NCBI RefSeq assembly: GCF_021432385.1
Contig: NZ_JAEACT010000002.1
Location: 1,135,501 to 1,199,500, forward strand
Reading direction: 5' to 3'
DNA: 64,000 nt
Source: Clostridium hydrogenum
GTDB taxonomy: Bacteria; Bacillota; Clostridia; Clostridiales; Clostridiaceae
Shown: positions 1-8,896 of the stretch, piece after piece
Layout of the letters: each line of letters begins with the position of its first letter
Numbering within the stretch: the stretch's first letter is position 1
The notes under the pieces: model-generated
Database searches by the model: none
Seen by the model: only the letters and a program-made list of their open reading frames with translations
What the model was told of the DNA's origin: nothing
Translations under genes and position numbers: made by a program

Positions 1-1485
1 AGGGATATGATAACTGCTTCAAAATTTGGAGCTAATAAAGCACTTGATGCTTATGTTGCAGCTTCAAATGTACCAATGATTATATTCATGACAATTGGTA
101 CAGCTATAACTACTACGCTTATTCCTTTGTACAGTGAAAAATTAAAAGAGGGAAAAGAATCTGCAAATAGGTTTGCTAATAATGTACTCAATTTTTTTAT
201 TTTAGCTACAGGAATAATATCTTTAGTTTGTATAATTTTAAATAAACCAATTGTTCATATATTAAATCCTGGTTTTAAGGGAAGTGAACAATCTTTAACC
301 CAAATACTAACGGTGATATTAATACCTACTTTGATTTTTAACGCCATAATATATATTTTTAATGGAGTGCTTCAATCAGAAGGTCAATTTACAGTACCTT
401 CACTGGTGTCACTTCCATTGAATGGAATAACCATAATATATCTTTTTATTTTTGGAGCTAATCAAGGAGTTATTGGATTAACAATAATAACATTTGTGGC
501 TACTTTTGCTCAAATAATACCTCAATTATTTGCAATAAAAAAAGTTGGATTTAAATATAAATTTTTTATTGATTTTAAGGATGAGGCATTAAAGAGAATG
601 GAAGTAATGATAATACCAGTAATAATAGGTGTTAGTGGACAACAAATAAATAGCATGGTGGAAAGAGCTGTTGCAACAAATTATAGTGCTGGAAGTTTAA
701 CTGCTTTAACGTATTCATACAGGGTATTTACTTTGTTTGTAGATGTGTTTGTTGTTGCAATATCAACAGTAATATATCCAATGATGTCAAAACAAGCAGT
801 AGAAGATAATTTGAACAATTTAAAAGCTACACTTAAAAAATATGTAAACATTCTACTAGTTTTAATAATTCCAATTACGGTAATTATAATGTTGGAAGCA
901 AACAGCATTATATACATATTATTTGAAAGAGGAAAATTTGATAGAACAGCTACACTTACAACAGGAAGTTTGTTATTAACGTATGCTTTAGGTTTACTTG
1001 CCTATGGACTTAGAGATTTTATATGTAAAGCTTACTACTCTTTTAAGGATACAAAAACGCCAATGATTAATAGTGCTATTGGAATGTTAATAAATGTTGC
1101 TTTAATATTTGTATGCGTAAAATTTATGGGATTAACAGGTTTAGGATTTGCTAATTCAATCTCAACATATATTTGTTGTTTTTTACTTATTTATCAGTTA
1201 AAATATAAAATAGGTAAATTTAGTATAAAATCTGGTGTTATAACGGCTATAAAGACCCTTGTTGCATGTGCGGCAATGGGATTGTATATAAATGTTTTAA
1301 ATTCATATTTGCTCACAAGTTTAAATTCAACTATAATTGTTTTATTAAAGCTTATAGTTATAGGCGGCACTGGCTTGTGTGTATTTGTTATAGCATCATA
1401 TATACTAAAAATAGGTGAAATTGGAACTATTGCAAATATAGCCATAAGTAAAATAAAAAAGTCTGATAAATCAGGGGTGAATTAA
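1..1485 (+). CDS. murJ: MurJ/MviN-family lipid flippase, 5' end missing
   Basis: The reading frame is open from the first base of the window, and the first in-frame ATG (position 7) falls inside the conserved 'ASKFGAN...DAY..A' segment that lies after the first membrane helix in MurJ/MviN proteins. The true start is therefore upstream of the window. The visible 490-odd residues are almost entirely hydrophobic helices, as expected of a MOP-superfamily flippase that moves lipid-linked sugars across the membrane. It ends 0 bases before the next glycosyltransferase, so it belongs to the polysaccharide operon. It may be the peptidoglycan lipid II flippase or a paralogue dedicated to the surface polysaccharide; context favours the second reading but does not prove it. 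Confidence 0.85.
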   Translation, partial: RDMITASKFGANKALDAYVAASNVPMIIFMTIGTAITTTLIPLYSEKLKEGKESANRFANNVLNFFILATGIISLVCIILNKPIVHILNPGFKGSEQSLTQILTVILIPTLIFNAIIYIFNGVLQSEGQFTVPSLVSLPLNGITIIYLFIFGANQGVIGLTIITFVATFAQIIPQLFAIKKVGFKYKFFIDFKDEALKRMEVMIIPVIIGVSGQQINSMVERAVATNYSAGSLTALTYSYRVFTLFVDVFVVAISTVIYPMMSKQAVEDNLNNLKATLKKYVNILLVLIIPITVIIMLEANSIIYILFERGKFDRTATLTTGSLLLTYALGLLAYGLRDFICKAYYSFKDTKTPMINSAIGMLINVALIFVCVKFMGLTGLGFANSISTYICCFLLIYQLKYKIGKFSIKSGVITAIKTLVACAAMGLYINVLNSYLLTSLNSTIIVLLKLIVIGGTGLCVFVIASYILKIGEIGTIANIAISKIKKSDKSGVN

Positions 1486-2688
1486 ATGAAAATATTATAT
1501 ATTACAGCACAGACCCCTTATGGGGATGGAGAACAATTTATACCACCAGAAATTATAGAAATGATGAATAAGGGAAATGAAATAATAGTTGTTCCGCTAA
1601 GACCAAATCGTGATTTAGCAAAAGGCGGTGAGACAAGGCAAATAGCTAAGTATACTAAATATGTTCCTCTTATTAATGTTAAGGTTGTTTTATGTGCTGC
1701 TGCTGTATTATTTAAGCACCCTATAAAATATTTTAAGATACTAGGAAATATTTTAAGTAATTCAGGCAGTGTACTTAAGGTATTTAAAAATTTACTTTTG
1801 CTTGGTAAAGGACTTGTGATAGCTGATATTGCAAAGGAAAATAATGTAGAGCACATACATGCACATTGGGCATCTACTCCATCAACTGCAGCTTTTATTG
1901 CTTCCTATATGTCTGGTATAGAGTATAGTTTTACCTCTCATAGGTGGGATATAGCTGAAAATAATATGCTTAGAAAAAAGGCAGAAACAGCTAAGTTTAT
2001 AAGGGTAATAGATGATCCAGGTTTTAAGGAAATGGTTGGATTTATTGGAGAGGCAAATAAAGAAAAGTGCCATAAAATTCATGTAGGTGTTCAAATTGCT
2101 GATGCAGAGGTAAAGCCTAAAAAGAAGAGAGATTATTTTTATATAGTTACACCAGCTAATTTCGTAGAGAAAAAAGGTCATAAATATTTGATTGAAGCAA
2201 TTGAGAAACTTGTAAAAATGGGTTATAGTATAAAATGTAGTTTTTATGGCAGTGGACCTTTGGAAAAGCAATTAATTGATAATATAGAAAAGCTAGGAAT
2301 GAGCGATTCAATTAAGGTATGCGGTAAAATTGCACATGATGATTTACTTAAAATGTATTTAGAAGGTGAAGTTGATTGTGTAGCACTTCCTAGTATTGTT
2401 ACAGCTGATGGTGAAAAAGAAGGTATACCAGTTTCTCTTATGGAAGCAATGGCATATAACATTCCAGCAGTGTCGACCTATACTGGAGGTATTCCAGAAC
2501 TTTTAGGTGAAGACTGTGGTGTATTAGTTCATGAAAAAAACATAGATGAATTGGTTGAAGGCTTAAAAAAACTTATAGATGATGACGGCTATAGAAAGAC
2601 GGTTGAAGTTAATGGATATAAACGCGTTTATGACGAATTCTATATATCTTCAGTTGTTACAAAAATGTTGAAGCTTATGAAAGATTGA
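1486..2688 (+). CDS. Glycosyltransferase, GT4 type
   Basis: This 400-residue protein has the two-domain layout of GT-B glycosyltransferases. The N-terminal domain starts MKILYITAQTPYGDGEQF and the C-terminal nucleotide-sugar domain has the EX7E signature (EGIPVSLME, about residue 315) followed by AMAYNIPAVSTYTGGIPELL-like donor-binding residues. It is likely to add a sugar to a lipid-linked polysaccharide repeat on the cytoplasmic face. Donor and acceptor cannot be read from sequence. It starts directly after the flippase stop codon, with the ribosome site inside the flippase end (AGGGGTG), and its end is followed 14 bases later by the epimerase start. Confidence 0.85.
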   Translation: MKILYITAQTPYGDGEQFIPPEIIEMMNKGNEIIVVPLRPNRDLAKGGETRQIAKYTKYVPLINVKVVLCAAAVLFKHPIKYFKILGNILSNSGSVLKVFKNLLLLGKGLVIADIAKENNVEHIHAHWASTPSTAAFIASYMSGIEYSFTSHRWDIAENNMLRKKAETAKFIRVIDDPGFKEMVGFIGEANKEKCHKIHVGVQIADAEVKPKKKRDYFYIVTPANFVEKKGHKYLIEAIEKLVKMGYSIKCSFYGSGPLEKQLIDNIEKLGMSDSIKVCGKIAHDDLLKMYLEGEVDCVALPSIVTADGEKEGIPVSLMEAMAYNIPAVSTYTGGIPELLGEDCGVLVHEKNIDELVEGLKKLIDDDGYRKTVEVNGYKRVYDEFYISSVVTKMLKLMKD

Positions 2689-2702
2689 TAGGAGTGAATT
2701 AT

Positions 2703-3749
2703 ATGAAAGTATTGACGGTAGTTGGAGCAAGACCTCAATTTATGAAGGCTGCTGCTGTTTCAAATGTAATTAGAGAAAAAGATCAAGAAATATTAGTACA
2801 TACTGGACAGCACTATGATGAAAATATGTCGAAGGTATTTTTTGAAGAATTACAAATCCCAAAGCCAGATTATAATTTGGGTGTTGGTTCTGGAAATCAT
2901 GGAAAGCAGACGGGAACTATGCTAATAGAACTTGAAGAAATTTATGAAAAGGAAAAACCAGATATTGTTTTAGTATATGGTGATACTAATTCTACTTTAG
3001 CAGGAGCATTATGCGCAAGTAAACTTCTTATTCCTGTGGCTCACGTTGAGGCTGGACTTAGAAGTTTTAATATGAATATGCCAGAAGAACAAAATAGAAT
3101 ATTAACGGACCATATTTCAAAGTACCTTTTTGTACCAACTAATACAGCAGAAAAGAATCTTAAAAATGAAGGTATTAAAAATGGTGTTTATAATGTTGGA
3201 GATGTAATGTATGATTCAGTGCTTAGAATATCAAAGCTGGCTAAGGAAAATTCAAGAATACTTGAAAAACTAAACTTAGATGATAATGATTATATCCTTA
3301 CAACAATACATAGAGCAGAAAATACTAATGATCCTAAGAGATTAAAAAACATAATTGGAGCATTAAATGAAAGTGGTAAAAAAGTAGTATTGCCACTTCA
3401 TCCAAGAACTCATAAGTATATGGAAAGTTATGGTCTTGCTTTTGCTAGTAATGTAAAAGTTGTTGAACCAGTTGGACCACTTGATATGATAGCTTTAGAA
3501 ATGCATTCTTGTAAAATTGCAACAGATAGCGGTGGACTTCAAAAGGAAGCATTTTTTGTGCATAAACCATGTATTACAATGAGAGATGAAACTGAATGGG
3601 TTGAAACTGTTGAAAATGGTTGGAATATACTTGTAGGAGCTGATAAAAATAAGATTATTGATGGAATTAATAATTTTATGCCTACAAGCAAGCAGGAAGA
3701 AATATTTGGCGATGGAACAGCAGCAAATAAAATAGTAGAGATTATATAG
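2703..3749 (+). CDS. mnaA: UDP-N-acetylglucosamine 2-epimerase (non-hydrolysing)
   Basis: It interconverts UDP-GlcNAc and UDP-ManNAc in the cytoplasm. The family signature is complete: GARPQFMKAA (residues 8-17), GDTNSTLAGAL with D94, HVEAGLRSFN with E116, MPEEQNR, HRAEN, and DSGGLQKEAF near the C-terminus, the same acidic and His residues that act in WecB/MnaA. I place the start at the ATG at 2703, because AGGAG lies 8 bases upstream and the protein then begins MKVLTVVGARPQ; an upstream ATG at 2685 would add six unsupported residues. UDP-ManNAc is the donor of WecG/TagA transferases, one of which is encoded at 8105, so the two probably work in one pathway. Its stop codon lies within the left arm of a palindrome. 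Confidence 0.95.
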   Translation: MKVLTVVGARPQFMKAAAVSNVIREKDQEILVHTGQHYDENMSKVFFEELQIPKPDYNLGVGSGNHGKQTGTMLIELEEIYEKEKPDIVLVYGDTNSTLAGALCASKLLIPVAHVEAGLRSFNMNMPEEQNRILTDHISKYLFVPTNTAEKNLKNEGIKNGVYNVGDVMYDSVLRISKLAKENSRILEKLNLDDNDYILTTIHRAENTNDPKRLKNIIGALNESGKKVVLPLHPRTHKYMESYGLAFASNVKVVEPVGPLDMIALEMHSCKIATDSGGLQKEAFFVHKPCITMRDETEWVETVENGWNILVGADKNKIIDGINNFMPTSKQEEIFGDGTAANKIVEII

Positions 3750-3856
3750 GAGGATGTGAAAAAAAGGTATTCTATGGGTTTTACTATACCGCACATAAAG
3801 CCTTATGAACGGCTCGTAAAAAAGAATACCTATGTTTTTCACATGCTCCTATAGAT
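3743..3856. repeat. Imperfect palindrome overlapping the epimerase stop
   Basis: The arms read ATAGGAGGATGTGAAAAA and, in reverse complement, ATAGGAGCATGTGAAAAA, each followed by GGTATTCT, giving about 32 pairing bases on each side of a ~48-base middle. The left arm includes the epimerase stop codon (3747-3749). It could act as a 3' transcript hairpin; there is no U-tract, so I do not call it a terminator. Confidence 0.7.
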
Positions 3857-3935
3857 AAACCAGTTTAACTATTGAAATTCACTTGTACCAAAATGTCTAG
3901 AAGAAGGCATTTTGGTACAAATAAATTTCAAGGTA
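3850..3935. repeat. E2-type palindrome (ATAGATAAACCAG... family)
   Basis: It starts with ATAGATAAACCAGTT and has inner arms CTTGTACCAAAATG and CATTTTGGTACAAA with TTGAAATT and AAATTTCAA outside them. The outer sequence and the inner CAAAATG/CATTTTG arms match the fuller palindrome at 48450-48557, so these are members of one family. The outer right arm (GTTTATCTAT) is missing here. Together with the preceding palindrome it fills the gap between the epimerase and the next glycosyltransferase. Confidence 0.7.
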
Positions 3936-3968
3936 ATTTATTTTAAAATTTTTATGAGGAGTGGAAAA

Positions 3969-5192
3969 ATGAAAATATTGTTTTTAACTCAATATTGTCC
4001 TCCAGAAGTAGGGGCACCACAAAATAGAATCTTTGAAATGGCAAAGCATTTAAAAAGGTTTGGGCACGAAATAACCATTCTTACAGCAATGCCAAACTAT
4101 CCTAAAGGTGAAATATTTGATGGATATAAAGGAAAAAAGCTAGTTAAAGAAGAGCTAGATGGAATAAACATAGTTAGAACAAGTATATATACTTCTAAGG
4201 AAAAGACATTTACTAAAAGGCTTAGAAATTATTTATCCTTTACTTTTTCATCTGTGTTTACAGGTGCAAAAAATGTTGGGGATCAAGATGTTGTAATAGT
4301 AGAATCTCCACCATTATTTCTTGGATGGTCAGGGTACAAAATAGCAAAGAAGAAGAAGGCTAAATTTATATTTAATGTATCAGATTTGTGGCCAGAATCA
4401 GCTGTGAAATTAGATATGCTTCACAATAAAACACTTATAAACCTATCAACAAAGCTTGAAGAATTTTGTTATAGAAAAGCTGATGCTGTAACTGGTCAAA
4501 CCCAGGGAATAGTAGATAATATAGTTTCAAGAGGTTTTGATAAAAACAAAGTTCATCTTATAACTAATGGAATAGATACTGAATTGTTTAAACCAGAAAA
4601 TAGAGATGAAAAACTTAGAGAAGAATGGGGCATTAAAGATAAGTTTTCAGTTTGTTATGCAGGAATACATGGTATTGCTCAGGGACTTGAAGTTATTATT
4701 AACGCAGCAGAAATATTAAGGGATAATGAAAATATACAATTTGTATTTGTAGGTGAAGGACCAGAAAAGCCAAAGCTTGTAAATATGGTAAAGGAAAAAG
4801 GCTTAAATAATGTAATCTTTATAGGTCTTCAGCCAAAGAAAAATATGCCTAAAATAGTGGCATCTATGGATGCAGCAATTATACCACTTAAGAAGCTTGA
4901 ATTATTTAAGGGTGCACTTCCATCAAAAATATTTGAAACACTTTCATCTGAAACGGCAATAGTATTATCAGCTGAAGGAGAAGCAGAAAGACTTATAAAA
5001 TCAGCTAATGCGGGTGTAGTAGTAGAACCTGAAAATTCTAAGGAAATGGCAGAAGCAGTTTTAAAACTGTATGAAAACCCTGAGCTTAGAAACGAACTTG
5101 GTAGAAATGGAAGAAAATATGCTATTCAAAATTATTCAAGAGTAAATATAACAAAGAAGATGGAAAAAATACTTTTAGATTTAGATAAATAG
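3969..5192 (+). CDS. Glycosyltransferase, WcaI/WbuB-like GT4
   Basis: The N-terminus MKILFLTQYCPPEVGAPQNR and the SDLWPESA motif near residue 140 are typical of the WcaI/WbuB group of GT4 enzymes, which act on lipid-linked O-antigen or colanic-acid type repeats. The C-terminal half carries GEGPEKPKL and the late ALPSKIFETLSSE donor site. The start is taken at ATG 3969, 6-8 bases after AGGAGTGG; an upstream in-frame ATG at 3912 would add 19 residues translated from the preceding palindrome and is unlikely. Length from this start is 407 residues, normal for the group. Some members transfer N-acetyl-fucosamine, but the sugar here is unknown. Confidence 0.85.
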   Translation: MKILFLTQYCPPEVGAPQNRIFEMAKHLKRFGHEITILTAMPNYPKGEIFDGYKGKKLVKEELDGINIVRTSIYTSKEKTFTKRLRNYLSFTFSSVFTGAKNVGDQDVVIVESPPLFLGWSGYKIAKKKKAKFIFNVSDLWPESAVKLDMLHNKTLINLSTKLEEFCYRKADAVTGQTQGIVDNIVSRGFDKNKVHLITNGIDTELFKPENRDEKLREEWGIKDKFSVCYAGIHGIAQGLEVIINAAEILRDNENIQFVFVGEGPEKPKLVNMVKEKGLNNVIFIGLQPKKNMPKIVASMDAAIIPLKKLELFKGALPSKIFETLSSETAIVLSAEGEAERLIKSANAGVVVEPENSKEMAEAVLKLYENPELRNELGRNGRKYAIQNYSRVNITKKMEKILLDLDK

Positions 5193-5254
5193 TATATTAT
5201 TAAAAATTTGATTTTATTTAGCCAAAATGGCAATAATAAGAGATGGTGATTTAT

Positions 5255-6481
5255 ATGAAACTCTTGGAAAAATTAATGCTTGGTATTATGTGTATATATT
5301 TATTTGTATTACCTATAAATAATTATCAAGTTGACAAAATAGAAGAATTGTTTTTTGTAATATTAGTACTATACAACTTATTATGTTTTATAGTAAAAGA
5401 CACAAGAGAAAAGGCTATAACAGACTTTTTTATGTTTTTTAAAGATGCCTTAGGGTTAGCTCTTTTAATTTTTGTAATTATTATGCTTATATCAGTATCA
5501 TATGCAAAAAATAAATCACTTGCTTTAAGTGAAGCCATAAGATTTGCTTCGTATATTATGATTTTTTATACAATCAAATTTAAACTTGGTGAAAAAAGTT
5601 ATATAAAAAAAATTATAGCAGCTTTATATTGTAGTACGGCAGTTGTTGCTATTATTGGAATTTATCAATATGTGACTGGTGGCAAAGGCGTTGCTAAAGA
5701 ATTTAAAACTGGATTTGATTATACAAAGGTTAAAATACCATCAACATTAGACAATCCTAATAGCCTTGCAGCTTTTATGGTAATAGCAATTTTTCCTATA
5801 ATTATGATGATAATATATGAGAAAAACAAGCTTAAAAAATGTTTATATGGTATATTTACATTGATAATATTTTTCAATATAGTTTTTACTTATTCTAGAA
5901 GTTCGTATGTTGGAATTGGAGTAGGTTTGTTTTGTTTGGTGCTTTTTTATTCATTAAAAATGCTTGTTGTAGTTGTGCCGGTGGTTATATTTGCTTTTCT
6001 TAATTCCAAAATTAGAGAGAGAATTTTAAATATAACTAGCAGTACGCAAAATAACACAAGACTTAAATTATGGAAAATAGCCTTGAAGATGATTAAAGAT
6101 CATCCTATACTTGGTGTTGGAAATGGAAATTATGTTGAAAGATATGATGAATATGTAAAGAGATACCCATATTTAGAATATGGATATAGTCATTTCCCAG
6201 TTCATAATTCATATCTTAAAGTATTTAGCGAGCTTGGAATAATTGGAATAGTTAATTTTTGTGCTATAATATTATTAGCAATCATTCATGTAAAAAAGTT
6301 TATAAGTGTGACAAAGGATAACTTTTATAAGCATTTTTTTACTGGATTTTTTGCATCAACAATTGGATTTTTAGTAATGAATACTGTTGATAATTTGTTT
6401 TTCGTTCCAAAGGTAACTACTTTTTTCTGGGTACTTTTAGCTTTATCAGAGGCAGCATATTTAAAAGAAAAAAATTTGTAA
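5255..6481 (+). CDS. O-antigen ligase/polymerase (Wzy_C) family membrane protein
   Basis: A polytopic membrane protein of about 408 residues with some ten hydrophobic segments and a larger loop between residues ~260 and 325. That loop ends in HNSYLKVFSELGIIG, the Wzy_C signature. Such proteins polymerise repeat units on, or ligate glycans at, the outer face of the cytoplasmic membrane. The gene contains no enzyme-specific residue that tells polymerase from ligase. I prefer the ATG at 5255 (preceded by GGTGAT) to the one at 5243. It sits between a glycosyltransferase and the initiating transferase, which fits a Wzx/Wzy-dependent pathway with the flippase at 8897. Confidence 0.8.
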   Translation: MKLLEKLMLGIMCIYLFVLPINNYQVDKIEELFFVILVLYNLLCFIVKDTREKAITDFFMFFKDALGLALLIFVIIMLISVSYAKNKSLALSEAIRFASYIMIFYTIKFKLGEKSYIKKIIAALYCSTAVVAIIGIYQYVTGGKGVAKEFKTGFDYTKVKIPSTLDNPNSLAAFMVIAIFPIIMMIIYEKNKLKKCLYGIFTLIIFFNIVFTYSRSSYVGIGVGLFCLVLFYSLKMLVVVVPVVIFAFLNSKIRERILNITSSTQNNTRLKLWKIALKMIKDHPILGVGNGNYVERYDEYVKRYPYLEYGYSHFPVHNSYLKVFSELGIIGIVNFCAIILLAIIHVKKFISVTKDNFYKHFFTGFFASTIGFLVMNTVDNLFFVPKVTTFFWVLLALSEAAYLKEKNL

Positions 6482-6508
6482 TTATAAATATAAGGGAGTA
6501 GATTATTA

Positions 6509-7162
6509 ATGGTTGAAAATAGTATAGTAATTGATTCTATAAAAGACATTAGAGACAAAAAAATTCAATTTGCAATAAAAAGATTTTTTGATTTCATTCT
6601 TTCTTTAATTGGTATTATAATATTGAGTCCTGTGCTTTTAATTGTATTTATTGCAATCAAATTAGATTCTAAGGGACCTGCATTATTTAAGCAAATTAGA
6701 GTTGGAAAAGATGAAAAAGAGTTTAAGATATATAAATTTAGGACAATGATAGTAAATGCAGAAAAAAAGAGAGAACTTGAATTAGATCCCGAAAATTTAG
6801 ATAAATTTGTATTTCAAAGCAAAAGTGATAATAGAATAACAAAGGTTGGAGCTTTTTTAAGAAAAACTAGTCTTGATGAATTACCTCAACTTTTTAATGT
6901 TTTAATAGGAAATATGAGTTTAGTTGGACCTAGACCGGAAATACCAGATGTAGTTAAGTTTTATCCTGAAAGTTATAAGCAAAGACTTAAAGTTGTACCG
7001 GGCATAACAGGGCTTGCACAGGTAAGTGGAAGAGGAGAAATTGAACTAGGCAAAACTATTGGCTATGATTTGACGTATATTAAGAATTTTTCGGTATTAT
7101 ATGATTTAAAAATTTTAGTTAAAACTTTTGTAGCTGTATTTAAGCATGATGGAGCTTTCTAA
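6509..7162 (+). CDS. Initiating sugar transferase (undecaprenyl-phosphate phosphoglycosyl transferase)
   Basis: A 217-residue monotopic phosphoglycosyl transferase that starts repeat-unit synthesis by moving a sugar-1-phosphate onto undecaprenyl phosphate. One hydrophobic helix (about residues 26-50) is followed by the catalytic domain with KIYKFRTM, TSLDELPQL (the DE pair), VGPRPEIP and PGITGLAQVSGRGE. Only the short form is present: there are no extra N-terminal helices as in WcaJ/WbaP. The gene follows the polymerase by 27 bases and ends before a 350-base gap filled by an E1 element. Confidence 0.9.
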   Translation: MVENSIVIDSIKDIRDKKIQFAIKRFFDFILSLIGIIILSPVLLIVFIAIKLDSKGPALFKQIRVGKDEKEFKIYKFRTMIVNAEKKRELELDPENLDKFVFQSKSDNRITKVGAFLRKTSLDELPQLFNVLIGNMSLVGPRPEIPDVVKFYPESYKQRLKVVPGITGLAQVSGRGEIELGKTIGYDLTYIKNFSVLYDLKILVKTFVAVFKHDGAF

Positions 7163-7233
7163 TTATAGGGATAAAGCACTTAAAATATGGAAATTGCTAA
7201 TACCAGGTTTATCCTTATAGATTAGAAATTAAC

Positions 7234-7432
7234 TCAGAGTACAGAGTACAGATGACAGAGTACAATGAAGGATGATTTTTCTCCGCGAGCGTAGAAAAAT
7301 CTAAAAACTTAATGCTTACGCGATTACACCACATGTGGTGTTCAACTAGGTTTAAAAATATATATGTTTTAAGATTTACCTGACAAAAGGAAGGTAAATC
7401 ATCCTTCACTGTACTCTGTACTCCGTACTCTG
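7234..7432 (-). repeat. E1 palindromic element, copy 1 (B arm first)
   Basis: Tandem AGAGTACAG-type tips flank inverted GAAGGATGATTT feet. The left hairpin is B type (TTTTTCTCC...GTAGAAAAATC) and the right hairpin is A type (GATTTACCTGAC...GGAAGGTAAATC). It fills most of the 352-base gap between the sugar transferase and the acetyltransferase. The left flank (7166-7233, with AAATTGCTAATACCAGGTTTATCC) resembles the left arm of the E2 palindromes at 31872 and 36238; the right flank is only weakly complementary. Confidence 0.85.
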
Positions 7433-7514
7433 AATAAATACAATGAGCATATGGGCAATATTAGATTTGATAGTTTGCATGTTTCAGATTATTTAGCTAT
7501 AAGGGGTAGTATTA

Positions 7515-8081
7515 ATGAAAAGTTTTATTAGAAAATTATTGAGATTATTTATATGTTTAAAAATATCACTAGTTAAAATGAAGGCAAGAGTTTTAGGTGA
7601 CTACATAATAAATAAGTACATAGAAAATTGCAGTGAACGATTTCTTGCGGTTTCTTTAAAGAAATTTGGTGTACAGGTTTCTTTAAATGCCAATATTAAA
7701 AGAGGATTAATACTTGATAATACTTATCGCCAATATACTAAATTGCATATTGGTGATAATTGTTTTATAGGGAGAAAAGTTTTTTTTGATCTTGCTGACG
7801 AAATTTTCTTAGAAAAGGACTCTGTAATATCTGAAGGCGTAAGTATAATTACACATCAGGATGTTGGTAATAGAATGATGAAAAAGTTTTATGATAGAAA
7901 ACAATCTAAAGTAGTAGTAGAAGAAGGTGCATTTGTAGGAGCAAATTCAACTATTTTGTGTGGTGTCACAATAGGAAAGTGTGCCGTAATAGGGGCAGGT
8001 GCTGTTGTTACTAAGAACGTAGAAGCTTACTCTGTAGTAGGTGGTGTACCGGCAAAATTTATAAAAAAGCTTAACAATTAG
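7515..8081 (+). CDS. Hexapeptide-repeat acetyltransferase
   Basis: The C-terminal half is a left-handed beta-helix acyltransferase: repeated [LIV]-G-x4 units such as ANSTILCGVTIGKCAVIGAG, ending in the VVGGVPAKFIKK motif seen in WcaF, CysE-like and NodL-like transferases. It probably O- or N-acetylates a sugar of the polysaccharide with acetyl-CoA. The N-terminal ~40 residues are basic and partly hydrophobic and have no clear domain. The gene stands inside the polysaccharide cluster, behind an E1 element and 23 bases before the WecG/TagA gene. Serine acetyltransferase is an alternative name in databases, but context speaks against it. Confidence 0.8.
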   Translation: MKSFIRKLLRLFICLKISLVKMKARVLGDYIINKYIENCSERFLAVSLKKFGVQVSLNANIKRGLILDNTYRQYTKLHIGDNCFIGRKVFFDLADEIFLEKDSVISEGVSIITHQDVGNRMMKKFYDRKQSKVVVEEGAFVGANSTILCGVTIGKCAVIGAGAVVTKNVEAYSVVGGVPAKFIKKLNN

Positions 8082-8104
8082 AGTTTAAGGAGGAAGCTAC
8101 AGAT

Positions 8105-8812
8105 ATGTCTGTAAGTATATTAGGATATGATATATATAGTAATACAAAAAGCGAGCTTATAAAGGATATTAGTCACATGGATAAGGTTAATATAATTTCT
8201 GGAAATCCAGAAATACTTTATAATGGACTTAGCAATAAATTTTTATTTGATAATTTTACAAACGAAAACTCTATAATAATTCCAGATGGTGTTGGAGTTG
8301 TTCTTGCAGCTAAACTTGTAGGAACTCCTGTAAAAGAAAAGGTTGCAGGGATAGAGGTTATGGAGGAAATAATAAAAAAGTGTGAGGCTGAAAATAAGGG
8401 TATATATCTTGTTGGGACAAAGCAGGAAATAATTGAAGCTTGTGCACAGAACATACAGAAAAAGTATCCTAAGTTAAGAATAGCAGGTTTTCACAATGGC
8501 TTTTTCGACTTGGATAATTGTAATGACCTTATTGAGGATATAAAAGAGTCTAAGCCCTACGCTATTTTTGTTGCTATGGGGAGCCCAAGACAAGAAAAGT
8601 TTATTGTTAAGTATATGAATGAACTTCCATGTACGGTTTACATGGGTGTTGGAGGAAGTTTTGACATTTTTGCAGGTGTTCTTAATAGAGCTCCAAGGTG
8701 GATGATTAAGCTAGGTCTTGAATGGCTTTATAGAGTGATTAAAGAGCCTTTTAGAATAAAAAGATTAGGTGCAATTCCTGTGTTTTTAATTAAGGTTATG
8801 AGAAATAAATAA
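8105..8812 (+). CDS. WecG/TagA/CpsF-family glycosyltransferase
   Basis: This 235-residue protein carries the whole family pattern: SGNPEILYN (33-41), IIPDGVGVV with the likely catalytic D61, AGIEVMEEII, IFVAMGSPRQEKF, and YMGVGGSFDIFAG...RAP.W....GLEWLYR at the C-terminus. Members transfer N-acetylmannosamine, or its uronic acid, from UDP to undecaprenyl-PP-GlcNAc. The UDP-ManNAc epimerase in the same cluster would supply the donor. Whether the product is a teichoic-acid linkage unit or the repeat of a surface polysaccharide cannot be decided here; the Wzx/Wzy neighbours favour the latter. RBS AAGGAGG precedes the ATG. Confidence 0.9.
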   Translation: MSVSILGYDIYSNTKSELIKDISHMDKVNIISGNPEILYNGLSNKFLFDNFTNENSIIIPDGVGVVLAAKLVGTPVKEKVAGIEVMEEIIKKCEAENKGIYLVGTKQEIIEACAQNIQKKYPKLRIAGFHNGFFDLDNCNDLIEDIKESKPYAIFVAMGSPRQEKFIVKYMNELPCTVYMGVGGSFDIFAGVLNRAPRWMIKLGLEWLYRVIKEPFRIKRLGAIPVFLIKVMRNK

Positions 8813-8896
8813 GATGTGGATAGGCATTAAAATTATGAACGTTAAATTGTGGTTATTAATACCATAGTAGAGGCATTTAGAAAGAGGAGGGGAGAA

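Noticed and set aside
7215-7409. 64-codon open frame on the minus strand within E1 copy 1
   Set aside because: Repeat-derived, no ribosome site, no conserved counterpart in other A-first or B-first copies.
7234-7432. CRISPR array suggested by the tandem AGTAC units
   Set aside because: Units are 7-9 bases, immediately adjacent, without spacers, and mirrored on the other side of a palindrome; no cas genes are present.
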